A stretch of DNA of 64,000 nt from Pelodera strongyloides (GCA_036852015.1 JAANDG010000076.1:62001-126000); one strand, 5' to 3'. Numbered from the stretch's first letter, positions 12,947 through 26,205 are shown. The notes: generated from the letters alone by a model not told the origin. Numbers and translations are program-made.

Positions 12947-13460
12947 TTGTTTTACATTAGTACTCGGAATAAGTTTTAATTTCGAATTTTCCTTTCATCT
13001 CTACACATTTTTTTGCCTTTTACGCGTTGACCGACTTTTTCGCTACAAGAGCATGACACTATTACGTTCCTTTCTCGCAAAGCATTAGCAGACGGCCAAT
13101 TTACGGGATTTCCTAGACTTTCGCTCATTTTCCTTTCTTGAAGCGTAACATTGGTGGACTTTGTAAACTTTCGGTTTTCTAGATTTTCTCGAGTTTTGTC
13201 AATTTTCCTTCCCTTTTCGGAAGCATCTACATTAGTAGATGCACGTTTTCCGAAACTTCTGAATTTTCTCTCGTTTTCCTTTCCGAAAGCACATGTTTTC
13301 CGAGGCTTTCTTTGATTTTCGCTTATTCCTTCCTTGACGTTTGAATTTTCTTTTGTACTACTTTCGATTACGCAATCTGTTACACAATTTATATGTATTT
13401 ACACATATTGTCATAAGCGCCCAGCTTCTCAGTGCTAGATCGGTGCGAATGAAATGAAAT

Positions 13461-13470
13461 TATTTTTCAG
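13461..13470 (+). other. Probable spliced-leader acceptor of the ZP gene
   Basis: TATTTTTCAG lies 22 nt before the ATG at 13493, which opens a clear signal peptide. In nematodes such a lone 3' splice site just before the start usually marks SL trans-splicing. No upstream exon of the same frame is visible. Confidence 0.6.
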
Positions 13471-13492
13471 GTATAAGCCTTGTACTACCGCT

Positions 13493-16400
13493 ATGCGGTT
13501 GTTACTACTGTTTGTCCTCATCGGGACCACACTTTGTTTTAATGGTACCTTTTATTATTTATGAAAAAAAGGAATAATAAAGGAATCGCCAGTCTCGGTC
13601 AACCCGAACCCACCTTTTCACAAAATGGCGGTTTAACTCGAATGACTCGCTTTTTGTGAGCGGGTCACCACTCAACCCGTTTTAGCCCCCATTCTAGTAT
13701 CTAGTATGATGCTCAGCTTGCTTGTACTTGTGCGCAGTTCAACGGCCAAAAGAGAATATGAATATTACAGTAATTCAGTAATGTAAAAAATATCCTATGC
13801 TTAATTATCCTAGAATTTGAATTGCTTTGGACAAATCAACGATACATTTGGTACTCCCTAATCTCTGATCCCTTTAGGTCACTCCTGTCCGAATCCCGTG
13901 TTTGTTCGATGGCCACGCGTGAAACTTAACTTCCGCGCCGTGTCCACGGGTAGACTGAGCCTGCGAGCGTGCCAAAGCGCATGCTCATTGGGAGAGGACC
14001 CTGTGCAACCTGGTAAGTACGGTGCCTCATTTTTTGGAAGCTTTGAGGCTTAGCAAAAAAACACATCGACTTACAAGGTGTGGCGATACCCTTGGTGCAA
14101 ATGTGCGATAGCTGTGCCATGTTTTCGCCGCGCACCCGCAGCCTTAGGTGCGATGCGCAATCTCGAGTGAACGTTAGACCAGTGAACCAAATAACGTAAC
14201 TCTATTACAGGGAAATCTCTAGAGTGTGCGGCCCTTAATCATCACCAATCTCCAGATCAATTCAGTCATCAATGTGACGTGTTTCAGGTAGAAAATTAAA
14301 TTCCTGTTTGGCACTTTTTTATTTGTATTTTATTAGACGTTTTTTTCTTGTTTCTGTTATGTGCGTGTGTGCACAAACACACGTATGATATGTGTGCTGT
14401 ACGCAGTTATGGATTTGCGCTCGTTTGTGCGGGAATGCATATGTATGTAGATCGTAGATTTGTGCATAAGCAAATAATTTCAGCCACATCAACTTCAGAA
14501 CGTCGACGGATTTGTGGAGGCTGATGATCGATTCTCCTTCTACTGGAAATATTGTGTGAATAGTAAGTGCTTGTACTTGTAGTTAGGCTTACTTAGGCTT
14601 AGGGTTACTACTTACCCTTGTTAGGCTTTTGCCAATTATTGCCCGAATTACCCTAATGTTTTATCCACTAAGATAACGGATGTGAATGAGTGTACCAGGC
14701 CTGCTCGATACGTTTCACATTGTGCATAAATTGCATCTTTACATTACTCCGTCATTACTTCTCTGTTCATGTGTATAATAGTTAATGTGATTTCCCCAAA
14801 AGTTATTGGCGATCGATAGTCGTCAACGCGGTGTTCCTGTGTTAGTGCACATGCACAGTATTGATTTTGCAGCGCAGCGCAAGTGCGGCGGTGACTATGC
14901 GTTCACCTATTTATCCGATCGATATATGGATGCAAATGAGGTGGGAATTAAAGAAAAAATACGGTTACTTGCTCTGGCGAAGATACGCAAGCATCATGGA
15001 AGGAATTACTGTGCTTATTGTAGATTTCGTTATTTATTCGAATTACGGATACAGATTAGATCATTCAAAAAATCAACTGCCGTATCGCTCCTAGTCATTG
15101 CAAGTTGTACGACCATATCTAACCCATGTCCCACTAAACAGGCCCACGAGAAAAAAACTTTTCCTCAATTGCCTTGCACAGAATGTATGGAATTTCAGAA
15201 ATATTACTGTGAAAACCGCATTTCTTTACGCCTAGGACTCGCAGAGTTGTTCCTCGGCAAACTGTTCGGCCAGTGACCGTAGTCAGAATCAATTTTTGCC
15301 CTTCTAGGGCATCACATCATTGGCTTTGTTATAATGGTAGGAATGTTATTCATTCGTTTCACAATTAGTATGTAGAGAAGGAATGCTAATGGACAGACAT
15401 AAACCGGAAAAACGTATTTTAACCTTTCTGAGTACGGTACCTGGCCGAACTGTTTGCGCGAGTTTTAGGACATTCTGGACGTTTTGTGCAAGTAAATTAA
15501 TGAAAACTGTTTTCTCGTGGGTCTCTCCCTTTAAATAAAAAAAAATAAATGCTCGATTTATTAAGGTAATTCGTGTACGACACACGGGCAGCTTGGAGGA
15601 TTGTCTGTCGGAATGCCTCAACGAAGCCAAGTTTGTGATATTTTTTTGCTGATCCTTTTATCTGCATTTAAAATCTACAATGTGTGTATACTGCATGATC
15701 TTTCTCTGTCTCTATCTCTCTTTATCTACCTCTTTATTCACTTCCTCTCTGCCCTTATCTGTCTTACTGATTCTCTCTATCTCTCTCCCTTTATCTGCAT
15801 CTCTCTCTGCATCTCTCTCTCTCTCTCTGCATCTCTCTCTCCTCTCTGTCTCCTCTCTCTCTCTCCTCTCTGTCTCCTCTCTCTCTCTCTCTGTACCTCG
15901 GTTTGCATAAATACTGCATTCTGCTACTTTCCAACAATGTTTCCTTTAGTTTCCCCTGCCGTTCGCTCTCCTTCAACCGTACCGATGGCGGATGCCATCT
16001 CTCTGCGAATAATCAACTCACAAAACCGAACGCAATAAAACTGAACAACAATCCAAACTTCCGAATCGACTACTACGAGAACAATTGCTACAATTGTAAG
16101 AACCTTCTTTTGATAGTGGAGTAGCTTTTTCGCTGGGTGTGAGAAGGGGAAGACAGGCAGATTGTGATAAGCCCGAAGATGTCGAGCAATTTGTCATCTG
16201 GAACTCGTCGCCTACTGCTCAGGACCTCTGCGGAACATGTCATAAGCAAACCTTGAAATTGTACTTTGAACTCCCTTGAATAAAGGTGCACGCTCTTGAA
16301 GCGTAAAACAATTTTTTTTTTAATAAGTAAATAGCTCATCACTTTTTATTATTGCACCTGTACACTAGTATAGCTGCGGCTACGGTCTATGAGCTGGCCG

Positions 16401-19400
16401 TATCATGTCTCCATATTATAGCGGTACATCAAGCTCCCGCTTTAGGTTCTTGGCATCATAAATAAGCATGGTCCGGAACTGAGCATTTGGACGTTCACAT
16501 TAAAGTTTAAGGTGTTAAAACAAGTTTCCGTCAGTGAAAGCGTGTGCTGCAGGTGTTCCTAATTTGCTGTAATTTAGCGCTAAATTCTGGTTGTTTTCAC
16601 GCAGGTTTACTTACAGGTTTTCTTACATATAGGTTATCATTGCGGGATTGCAATAAGGAATATCTCACTGTCTTTGTTACACATTGACCAAGTGACTAAT
16701 AAAGTATTCCATTTCAGTATCGGAGAGCTTCAAGTTTAGTTACGAATGTCAGGAAAAGGGAATTCTCGTAAAAATCGACTCAAAGTTTCCTTACACTGGA
16801 GCATTATACGGTACATGGTTGCATCCTTATTTCACTTTTACTTTATAAGAAATACTATTGATGATACGGAAACAACAAGTGTTATCATATCTCAAAATGC
16901 AACCCTAAGGTACCTCGCTTCACCACGCAGTATTCACAACGCAGTACTTTTTTATACGTTGAAGTTGCGCATTTCATTTGTACTTTTTTACATTATAACA
17001 TCTTTTAAAATTTAACATTTAACATTTATCAGCATACAGCACACATCCCATATGGAATGGAAAATGACAATGAAACTTGTAGAAATTGTGAAATGATAAG
17101 AGAAAAACATCGCACAAACATCGCATAAATCTCTTTATTGCATTGGCTCCCATTGAAAGTGAACACAATAAAAATAAATGTATTTTTTCATTATTATCAA
17201 GAGACACTCATAATTAGTCATAATTACCGAACTTAACTCACTAATTAATTTTACGGAAATTTTTCAGGGCTCTACGATTTCTTTACATGCCGCATTGAAC
17301 CGAAAGAAATGACAAAATTCGAATATTTCTTCCCCTCACCAACGGAGAGCAAGAACTGCAGTGACAGTATTCGATATAAGGTATGGTTTACATCAACGGG
17401 ATATCTGACGTTTTGCTCCTTTCATATATACGCGTGAAGTTTATTGGCTAAACCTTGGTAGTACCCGGGCAGTTATTTCGTCATTTTTTTATTAATGGTT
17501 TACTTCAAAATGCACCATGATAAGTATTCACTGACTGATTTTAGCTGATAATGATTATTATGACATTGTGCAAGAGTATGCATGGTCATCACATCATATT
17601 TCGACATCATTCCTGAATAACAATCAATAAACCATTGCTACTTAACAATCAATAACTTTAGGGCAATGACATGGTGCTGGAAATAGTTCTGTCAACGGAC
17701 GGAGTCGAGCCACTTTATTTCATTACACCTGACGACATGACCTTCCAGGCCAAGTGAGACTACAAAATCAATAGAAAATAGAATTATCTTCAATCTTTCA
17801 CAACATATGGCATATAACTTATAACAATTACCAGAACATTATTGGAATTTAAGTCGGCGCGTCCTAGCAGATTCGTACATAAGTTGGAGGAAATTCTTCA
17901 CCCATTTTAATGCAAGAATTCATTCCAGATGCCCAATAAGTCCGAAGGTTGCCAAGGTGCCACAAAATAACCCAATCAATGTGCAGCCACAAGCACCGTA
18001 AGTTTTTATAATAATAATAATAATTTATTACACCACAACAAACATACATAATTAAGACAATAAATACAGTTAAGACAGAAAAACGGTAATAAGGGACATA
18101 AGGTACATGTGTAAAGGTTTTACCTGTATTTATACAATTGGTTATGTTTATATCATACGGCGGCTTAGCTCAGCACCTTTCACTAAAGCGAGGAGAACGA
18201 AAAAATGCACCGGGTGTACCGTAATCGTAAGTTTAGTTCGACAAATGATATTGATTCGGACAAATTCGCCGCGTCTGCCCATGCCCTGTTCTCGCTATTG
18301 TCATCAGAAAACGGATCTACAAAATCAACGAAACGGGGAGAGACGCCGACAACAAAAACAACAAAACCGATCGTGACCCCGCACATGACAAAAGACACAT
18401 TCCCGCTTTTGCTGACGACAACAAGGTATGCATTTGCTCATGTTACATATTGTTCAAGCACCATTTACTAATATTCTCTATTTCAATCTGCTTTACTTTT
18501 TATTGAACGTCTGTTCCGTATATATATGCAAATAATATTTCAAAATCAATGTTTGCAACAAGAGACTATTGGCACAAACTATTTAATGCACTCGCACTGT
18601 TTAGTCCGCTGCTCATGGAAGATGCCCCGTCATCTCTTGTTGACAATCGAATAAAGAACATCGATCACAAACTAGCCGAAAATCGACGGGACTTAAATGG
18701 CCAATTGATGCAATTGCAACAACTGATGGCTTTGAGGAAACTAGAAGGAAATCCTCCAAACAACACTGATCATAAACGAACGACGGAGCTTGATAAATCT
18801 ATCGTCATGAGGAGGCTTCTTAAAGACATGTTGGAACTTGCAATCAAAAAGCTCGTGCAGAAAACCTCATTGAATATGGTGTCAACACACATGAATAGCG
18901 ATTTCAATTTGGATGGTGAACCGGAAGGTAGTGGTGAGATAGATTCCCATGAGGTTAATGAGACCAGCTTTTCTGTTGATGACACCACTCGTTCGATAGA
19001 TGAAGGATCTGGAATGGATGCTCGAGTAGTCACACGCGGAAAACGATCAGTACAGGATGATTTGACGTACAATGATCTAGGAGAAGGAGCTGAGGAAACG
19101 CTGGCTATGAAAGACTATGAAGATGATAATGATGCAGATGAGGAAAGTGATGGAAGTGGTTTCGACCACGAGTCTTATGATTACCAAGAGGTAACATTGG
19201 GGGATGCAGAAACCGCTAATAACGATCCTACGGAAAACAAGGAATCTATGGAATCCGCTTCTAGTCGAGGACATGGGCAAGAAAAAGAGTCAATTATGGA
19301 AGAAGACCTGAACAGCAAAAACAGTGACGAGGAGGGAAGTGGTCTCGATCGAGATTACTACGACGAGGTTTCAGAAGTCAATTCCGTTCTGGAAAATGAC

Positions 19401-22400
19401 GGCAATTTACAAGGAGATGCGCATACTACAGTAAAGAAAGAGCTGCAAAACGAAGAAGTGTGGAAGGACAAGCCTAATGATGAAACATCAGCAAGTGAAT
19501 CACAAGGAGTTGGTGACACAGCTTCCCAGATGCAACACGTTTGGAATAGCATGATAGGGTTGCTCAAAGAAATGGGCATTGGAGATTTAAATGAATTAAG
19601 CGATAATGATGGGAAAATGGACGTGCAGCAAATGGAATTTCCATTCAATGACAAATCCGAACGATCAGAAGAAGCTTTGGACTACTATGACTTCGCAGAA
19701 ACTAACTCGGAAACAGATACGAAACCCGATGTAACTTTTGCAAACAACAACTTACTTGACGGGGACGCAGGAAAGGCCGTAAATATACACACAAATTTGT
19801 CAACGGGAAAAATGGCTCATGGTGTGCAATCACCGCCTGCCACACCTACCTTAATTGGTCGTGATCAACTTGGGCACGTTGTCACTTGGGTTCGCGGGGT
19901 TCCGACAGATACTCCTAAAGTTGTCAGTCAGGAAGTTGAGGAAACGCCGACACCGGAGGATAACCAAGGAGAACAAACTACTATTCAAACATTGCACTGG
20001 GTTCCACCAGCATCTCGAGAATTTTCTGATGACTCTCCCGAGGAAACCTCAGAAAATCGACCAAACGATAGGCGAAGTGCACATGATGGCGAGGACCAGC
20101 CTATCCGCCTACCCAAAAGGGGATACTCTCGTCAAACAAATGCACTACTCGAAAGCATTGTTGCTAATGAAAATCACGATGGCATTGTGGTCAGAGACTT
20201 TGCAGTTGAGAATAGACAACCGGCGAACGGCTATTTTACAAAACTGGGAGCACGTGAATCATATCCAGCTTTGGACACCTCTACTACCCCGGCTGCTATA
20301 TCAAGCAATATTTTGTGCAAAATTGGTCCAGAAGAAAAGAATAAGCTTAAGGACTTGCTTCTTGAAGTATTGAGGGAAAATCCAGCACTTCTGCGTTCCT
20401 TTCAAGAAATTCCAGCAGCAAGGCAAAATGCACCTAAGCAAAACAACGCTCTCGAAGACCGTGGTCTACTGATTTCTCCTCAGGCAACTGATAACAAACC
20501 TTCCGGTAGTGCCGGACGTAGTATCGGACTGCCTCGCCTTCCAGAGAGCGCTGTTACACATGTGAAGAGTAGGAATACGTTTCCACAATATGTCCCAGCC
20601 AGAACACTAGTACAGGTTCGCCAACCGGGCAAAGCTGGAGGTTTGCTCAAGACGCAGCCTAAATCGTCCGTGTCCAAGAAACTGGACGTAAAGCACACAG
20701 GACGGACAGCTCCACAACCTCGAGGAACTATCCGATCCTTTAGTCAACCACGAACAAACAGTAATATCCGTAGAAGAACTGGAACATCAGGTTACAGTAA
20801 TAGCAAAACGCGCAAAACGGCGGTAGGGAATATGAGGACTGCTCCTGTGGGACGAATTTCAACACGCCCTTTGCAAAAACATCGCACGGTCCAAACGAGA
20901 CAGCCACCGTCGGCAATCAAGCCTCTGAGAGGGAACAAATCTAACAAGACACAAACTGTCTCTCAAAACGTTACACCTTTACAACAACGCAAAAAGATGA
21001 TTGTTCGTAACGGTGTTGTCAGAATGATGTTCGTTGACGAAAATGGAAAAGAAATAGTTGGTGATAATTTGAAGAACCCACAAGAAGAAACGAAGTCAGA
21101 GCGTATGATTCGTACTCCTAGTATTCCTGTGCCTATAGATCAGTTGAGGGTTACCAAAGATACTTTCTTCAAACTCTCGGACAAGCAATCTAAAACGCGC
21201 TTTGCATCGGTAGTCAACACAATTAATATTCCGGCAAATGCGACTAGGGTTGTCGCGACTTCCCGATTGAGGAGTCCTTCGAGGGATTCCAGGAAACCAC
21301 TGATGCGACACTTTCCACTTCCAAGGGTGGCTGCACGAAATCAACCCCGATCAAAACAGACACTTCGAAGGACTGATAGAAATGAGACGAAGACAATTGC
21401 TCACATAAAAGTCACCCGTGGAATACTAGGCCAACAGGTAGACTCTCCTTTAGAACTAACCAGAGAACCCGTACAAGATACCGAAGCAAAATTGACAGTC
21501 AGATTCCATACACCGTCGCCTGACATGGGCGACCCACGGCTAGAGAGACAGGGATCTCCAACATTGGGAAATATAACAGTTCACTTTCATACTATAAATT
21601 CTGCAGCTTCATCAGTAGGCACAAATTCAACAAATACAACTCCCACGAATAGTACTACAACCCTCACCACGGAAACAATTGCTTCCACAGTATTGGAAAC
21701 GAACATGTTAGGAAAGGCTGGCGAAAATAATTCTCATATACCAACGGAAACGGACATGCCTCACAGCGATATCGAACGAGCGGCACTAGTGGAGAATCGG
21801 CAAAAGACAACCATGCAAAATCTGCAGCAGCAAAACACACTGGAAGAATCGCAAGTGGAACGGTGAAAAAGAGTGCTGCGTGTTGAGATGGTGTGACTTT
21901 TTGATTACTATTTTATTCTGAATGACTTTGCGTACTGTTTCATCTAACAAGACACCACATCACCATTTTTTTTCCTTTTCTTTCAACCTATAATTCAGTT
22001 AAGTTTGTATTTACTTTGATTTTCCATCTACACTGATTTGTAAATAGGTTGCTTTATTTGGGATTTCCTTGAGAAAATAAAGATTGAACTGGCTTGAGGT
22101 GATTGAGTGAATGAGTGACGAGAGCTCGCTCCTACAAATCCGTAAAAATTCTTTATGTTCCTATTTTTCAGGCTACCTTCTACAATACAACCGGCTACAA
22201 CATCGAAACCCGCGGCAGCAACCACAAATAAGGTAACAGCTCCATTTTCAATTGCGTCTTTTTGAAATGCAATGCTATTTTCTTCTTGATGTTGCGTTAA
22301 TTTCTAATACTTATTTTCATCTTTGGCGGAATTATGATTTGTTTAATTTCAGTTATTTGAGTTGCGTGGATCACTATATTAGATTGGTTTATATTCGTTT

Positions 22401-25400
22401 TTACTTTTTTTGTTTATATATTATTGCAGCATCCTCTTTTCAAAAACACTTCGCCTTCGTTGGCAACGACTGCAAGGCATCCGCCGACACCTACACGGGA
22501 CCCTAAGGGTACATCAACACACGGCGTAGCAATGTCGACAACAGTGAAATCTACAACGACTAGCACGAGGCCTCCACCCACTCCGACTCGAACAACAAGC
22601 ACCGTACCGCATACCACCACCACTAAAACTACGCCAAAGCCTACAACAACTCAAAAGTCAACAACTACGAAGCTCCCAACCACATCGAAAGTGACTATTA
22701 CAACTAAAGCAACAACTACAACTAAGCCAACAACTACAATTAAGACAACAACATCAGCAACTACAATTAAACCTACGACGACAACTAAGGCTCCAACCAC
22801 AACCAAGCCGGCCACAACGACCACAAAGGTTGCTTTTTGTTGAGTTACGTTCAGTTTCGAATTTACGTTGAGAGAAATTTGGTTTCAATTTTGTTTGACA
22901 TTTGTAATTAATTTTTATTATACTAAATAAATTATTTATTTTACGTTTGAATGATAGCATACTTTCATTTTCTAGCCTTCCACGGTATCGTCGACCACGA
23001 AAGCAACTATAGTGGAAAACAAAATAGTGCATAATGTACCAATTTCTTCGCATCCGGCTCCTCCGGCCCCACAGCTGATCAATAGTCTGCCTGTATCGAT
23101 GTTGAACGGCGCAGCACCAGCTCAACAACGTGGTTGGTCATTTCTAGACGTTTCACAAAAAGTTTAGATGCAATGATGGAATGTTCGAAGTTCGTTTGGA
23201 TAAATATATAATGTGCTCGAAGGAAAGATTAAAAATTAGTGCTAGCTAATTGTAAGGCCTACAATTATTCTGTAAATAATGATGTGAACAATGCCATAAA
23301 CGGGTGAAAGCTGTAAATTGATATAATCTAATATTCAGACTCCACACCACATCCTCCATCGCCTCAGGCCTCCACGCATAATGTTGCGCGCGCTCCAACG
23401 CAGACATCATCCGATCCCGTTGTCGTCGGACCACCGGGATCGCATGGGTATCTTTTTTAAGTTGACAACGATACACCTACAATTGTTATTATGTGGTACC
23501 TTAATTACCACATCTTCCATACTGTTCTTTGACTTTCCCGCATATTTACATTGTAATAGTAGTGGTCGGGCCGAGACCGTGAAGAATCCCGTCGCGTTCG
23601 ATGTCTTCCACAATGGTCGTGTGGTAGAGGCGGTGGTCGTCGGCAGTAAAATCACACTCGATTTCACCCCGCATTACCCGATCCCACGTAAGTTTTTAGT
23701 TACGTTTCATTTTTTTCGAAAGTTTAGCAACTTGTTGCGTTGAAGTTGCGTTGAAGTAGGTGATACAAGTTACGATCACATCCTCCATAGACCAAGCTTA
23801 CCAACATTAGAAGAACATATACAATTTCCAGCTCGTTACATGTCTGTCCGTGGGTGCCAGGTCGAACCGATTGATTCGAAGTACGAATGGGAAAAGGAAC
23901 CATTGCCTATTATAAAGGATGGGTGTCCTGCCGATTTCGTGGGCCTCGCCTGTCAACCCAGACCGACCGACCATGGTGTCAAGGCAAGCCCACCTTCCAA
24001 TAGTTTGCATTTTCAAGAAGCATCTAGGTGGATTGGAAGGATCACATTTGTAGAAAACTCTCGCTCCATCTCTGCTTCACTCTCTATCTCTCTCTCTCAC
24101 TCACTCAATCACTCTCTGTCTCTTGAAATCTTTTTTCTCTCTGTAACTCTCCAACTCAGGCCTGTAAGACCACCAATATACCCGATTCGTTCAGGTGTCC
24201 ATCGAGGCTTTCCGCTACCAAACGACCGCTCATGTTCAGTACACGTGTCTGATCCGCGTTTGTCCATTCGCCGAATGTCCAGAGGTAACAACTAACAACT
24301 ATGCTTTCTAACAACCCGAGAGAACATAGTCGTTAGCTCTGACGGACGTGCATCTTCCCATACCAGTTGGCTACTCGGACCGACCGGAGGCTAGAAAGTG
24401 AAATGTCTGTTTTGATGTGCAGTGGCACCACCTATCCGTCAAGTAAACGGTCTGTACTCAGTTTTGTGCTCACTTCAGAATAATTCTCATTCAGAGCCAA
24501 TGCGCGGCAGTGGAAGGTTGTGAAGCACCCTCATCTCTAGGCGTGCGTGCCAGACGTTCACTTTCGATTGAAGAAATCCGAAGAGCTATTGAGGCCGATC
24601 CCAAACTTCAAGCTCAAATTGGGCTTCCATCACTGGTTGGGGTACCACCTAATATCACAGGTATGATATATCTTGTTTCTGCGGTATCAAATATCAGTCG
24701 TATGGCGTGGTGTATGTGTCATGTTAACTATTGCATTGAAAGTTTTTGATTGCATCGTCAGTTTTTGAATCAGGAAAAATGGTTTCAATGCTGTAGTTTG
24801 AATAGGAATAGTCCATCTCATCTTTTGACATCTTAGTTTTTTCCTTAATAAAATATATATATATTTTTTTTTCCTTTGTATTATATGTTTGTATTATATG
24901 TGTATAGTGTTTCATCGTTTCATTAAAGTACCTAACACAAAAAGAGTAAATTGGTAGTCTTTTGATCACTCCTTATAATTGCAAAATTACCTAATTTAGT
25001 TGAACAACAATTACTCGCCCTGGCTGGAGATCACGTTGTGAAGCGACGATTGGTGGTCGTAAATTCAGAGGATCAACTCAAGTAATAATTTGTATCTTTT
25101 TCATCAACATTATGTAGCACAGTGGTAGAATGCGCCTGTAGGGCATCGTTGGCTGAATGTAGCATTGTATAACATAAAATACTTGTTCCATCTAAAACAG
25201 TGGTAAATCGCGATTCTAGGCGAGGTGCAAACCATTACTGGGTTAAATAATGAGGTATACTAGAAGTTTTTATACTTCAACAATGTGATTGCATAAAGCT
25301 ATAATCAGTTGAATCTAATCAATGATACATTTTGTGAAGTTTTTCAATGATTTTTCCTTCGGCGGTTGAAGTTCTGTTGATTTCAAGATTCATTTCATTT

Positions 25401-25436
25401 TTCAGGTACTACGTTCGAACAGGGGATCTACCATAA
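13493..25436 (+). CDS. Secreted PAN/ZP protein with giant proteoglycan/mucin-like linker splitting the ZP domain
   Basis: Exons: 13493-13544, 13878-14012, 14211-14287, 14484-14562, 16718-16810, 17268-17380, 17662-17753, 17929-17997, 18189-18425, 18563-21862, 22172-22232, 22430-22828, 22976-23132, 23339-23447, 23560-23687, 23832-23983, 24195-24284, 24495-24660, 25000-25081, 25406-25436. They sum to 5,622 nt (1,873 residues plus stop) with every phase matching. Order: signal peptide (residues 1-16), PAN-like Cys module, ZP-N (residues ~115-220; FKFSYECQEKGILVKID, GLYDFFTCRIEP, NCSDSIRYK), linker ~225-1650, ZP-C (~1650-1790; VAFDVFHNGRVVEAVVVGSK, CLIRVCPFAEC), and a furin-like RARR before a final segment without TM. 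The linker has a coiled-coil-like start, an acidic part with EGSG/DGSG motifs, an internal RGKR site, an Arg/Lys/Pro-rich basic part and a Thr-rich mucin exon (22430-22828). ZP proteins polymerise in apical matrices. I do not recognise a specific orthologue. The 18426-18562 acceptor (TTTGCAACAAG) is weak. Confidence 0.88.
15690..15895. repeat. CT-rich microsatellite/minisatellite
   Basis: Imperfect CTCTCTC repeats including a repeated CCTCTCTGTCTCCTCTCT unit, in the 2.1-kb intron between the PAN-like and ZP-N exons of gene 2. Confidence 0.85.
16170..16322 (+). mobile_element. SINE S2 3' fragment
   Basis: Shares 'agcccgaagatgtcgagcaa' through 'gcacgctcttgaagcgtaaa' with the fuller copy at 38264, and ends in a T/A run. 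5'-truncated. In an intron of gene 2. Confidence 0.75.
24060..24160. repeat. CT-rich repeat in the GC-AG intron
   Basis: Imperfect CTCT tracts within intron 23984-24194 of gene 2. Confidence 0.7.
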
Positions 25437-25958
25437 GAGCCCTAAAGGATAAAGCAACATGCTATGTCATCTTTCGATTTTTTACTTGACTATTTGAATC
25501 GGGTTCCCATGAGCATCTTTCCAACACTTTGTGATTTCACACCTATTTATTTATTGATTTTTTTATTTATTTGTTGATTTGTGCGTTGTACATAATATGA
25601 TGACTTTTGTCTGACACTGAGTGAGTTTCAGCCTAATAATAATAATAGTAATCAATGGATGATAATTGTTTTGGCAGCAAACCGTATCATTTTCTCAAAG
25701 TGCCAAAGAACTCCGCATAATATGAAGGCAATTTAGTCAACTCTGGCTGTGAAAAAGTGTGTAACCTTATAATTCCATGGTGTTTCTTGAGCTCCATCGA
25801 ATGCATAATGTTGATTTTATATTCAACTATGTCCACCGGCCGTCCCGTCCGTGAGGATATTACTGTATTTGAAAATGCTAATAATTAATAATTGTTGATT
25901 AATAATTGGGCTAACACATAGTAATAATATTATAAGTTGTTCTCCTTGTTTTCAGTTG

Positions 25959-25964
25959 AATAAA
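25959..25964 (+). terminator. Candidate polyadenylation signal of the ZP gene
   Basis: AATAAA about 520 nt after the stop at 25436. It is the first well-placed hexamer I noted. The cleavage site cannot be seen. Confidence 0.35.
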
Positions 25965-26077
25965 AACAATTTGAAAAATTCCAAACTATTGTTTTCAGGA
26001 CATACACGTATAGAAGCGAGGATAGGCTTTTCATGTGTAGCGATGTATTCTTATCTACTCGTTATACTGTGACATCA

Positions 26078-26205
26078 GCTGGAACTCGTCGCCTACTGCT
26101 CAGGACCTCTGCGGAACATGTCATGAGCTAACCTTGAAATTTACCTTTAACTCCCTTGAATAAAGGTGCACGCTCTTGAAGCATAAAACAAATTTAAATT
26201 AAATT
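26078..26205 (+). mobile_element. SINE S2 3' fragment
   Basis: Contains 'ctggaactcgtcgcctactg' and 'gaataaaggtgcacgctctt' as in the other S2 copies, and ends in AAATTT repeats. 5'-truncated. Confidence 0.75.

Larger units (their letters stand above)
8731..13460. other. Intergenic interval between the two PAN/ZP genes
   Basis: Outside the GC-rich repeats (9830-10700), a 20-bp TTAGGC tract (11041-11058) and a MITE fragment (12775-12946), I see no exon with splice sites and protein-like content. Open frames here are short and AT-driven. The 3' UTR of gene 1 must lie at the left (an A-rich AATAAATAAA run is near 9238-9255), and promoter sequence of gene 2 at the right. Confidence 0.5.

Noticed and set aside
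15601..16038. 145-codon plus-strand open frame
   Set aside because: Ser/Leu-rich translation of the CT microsatellite inside an intron.
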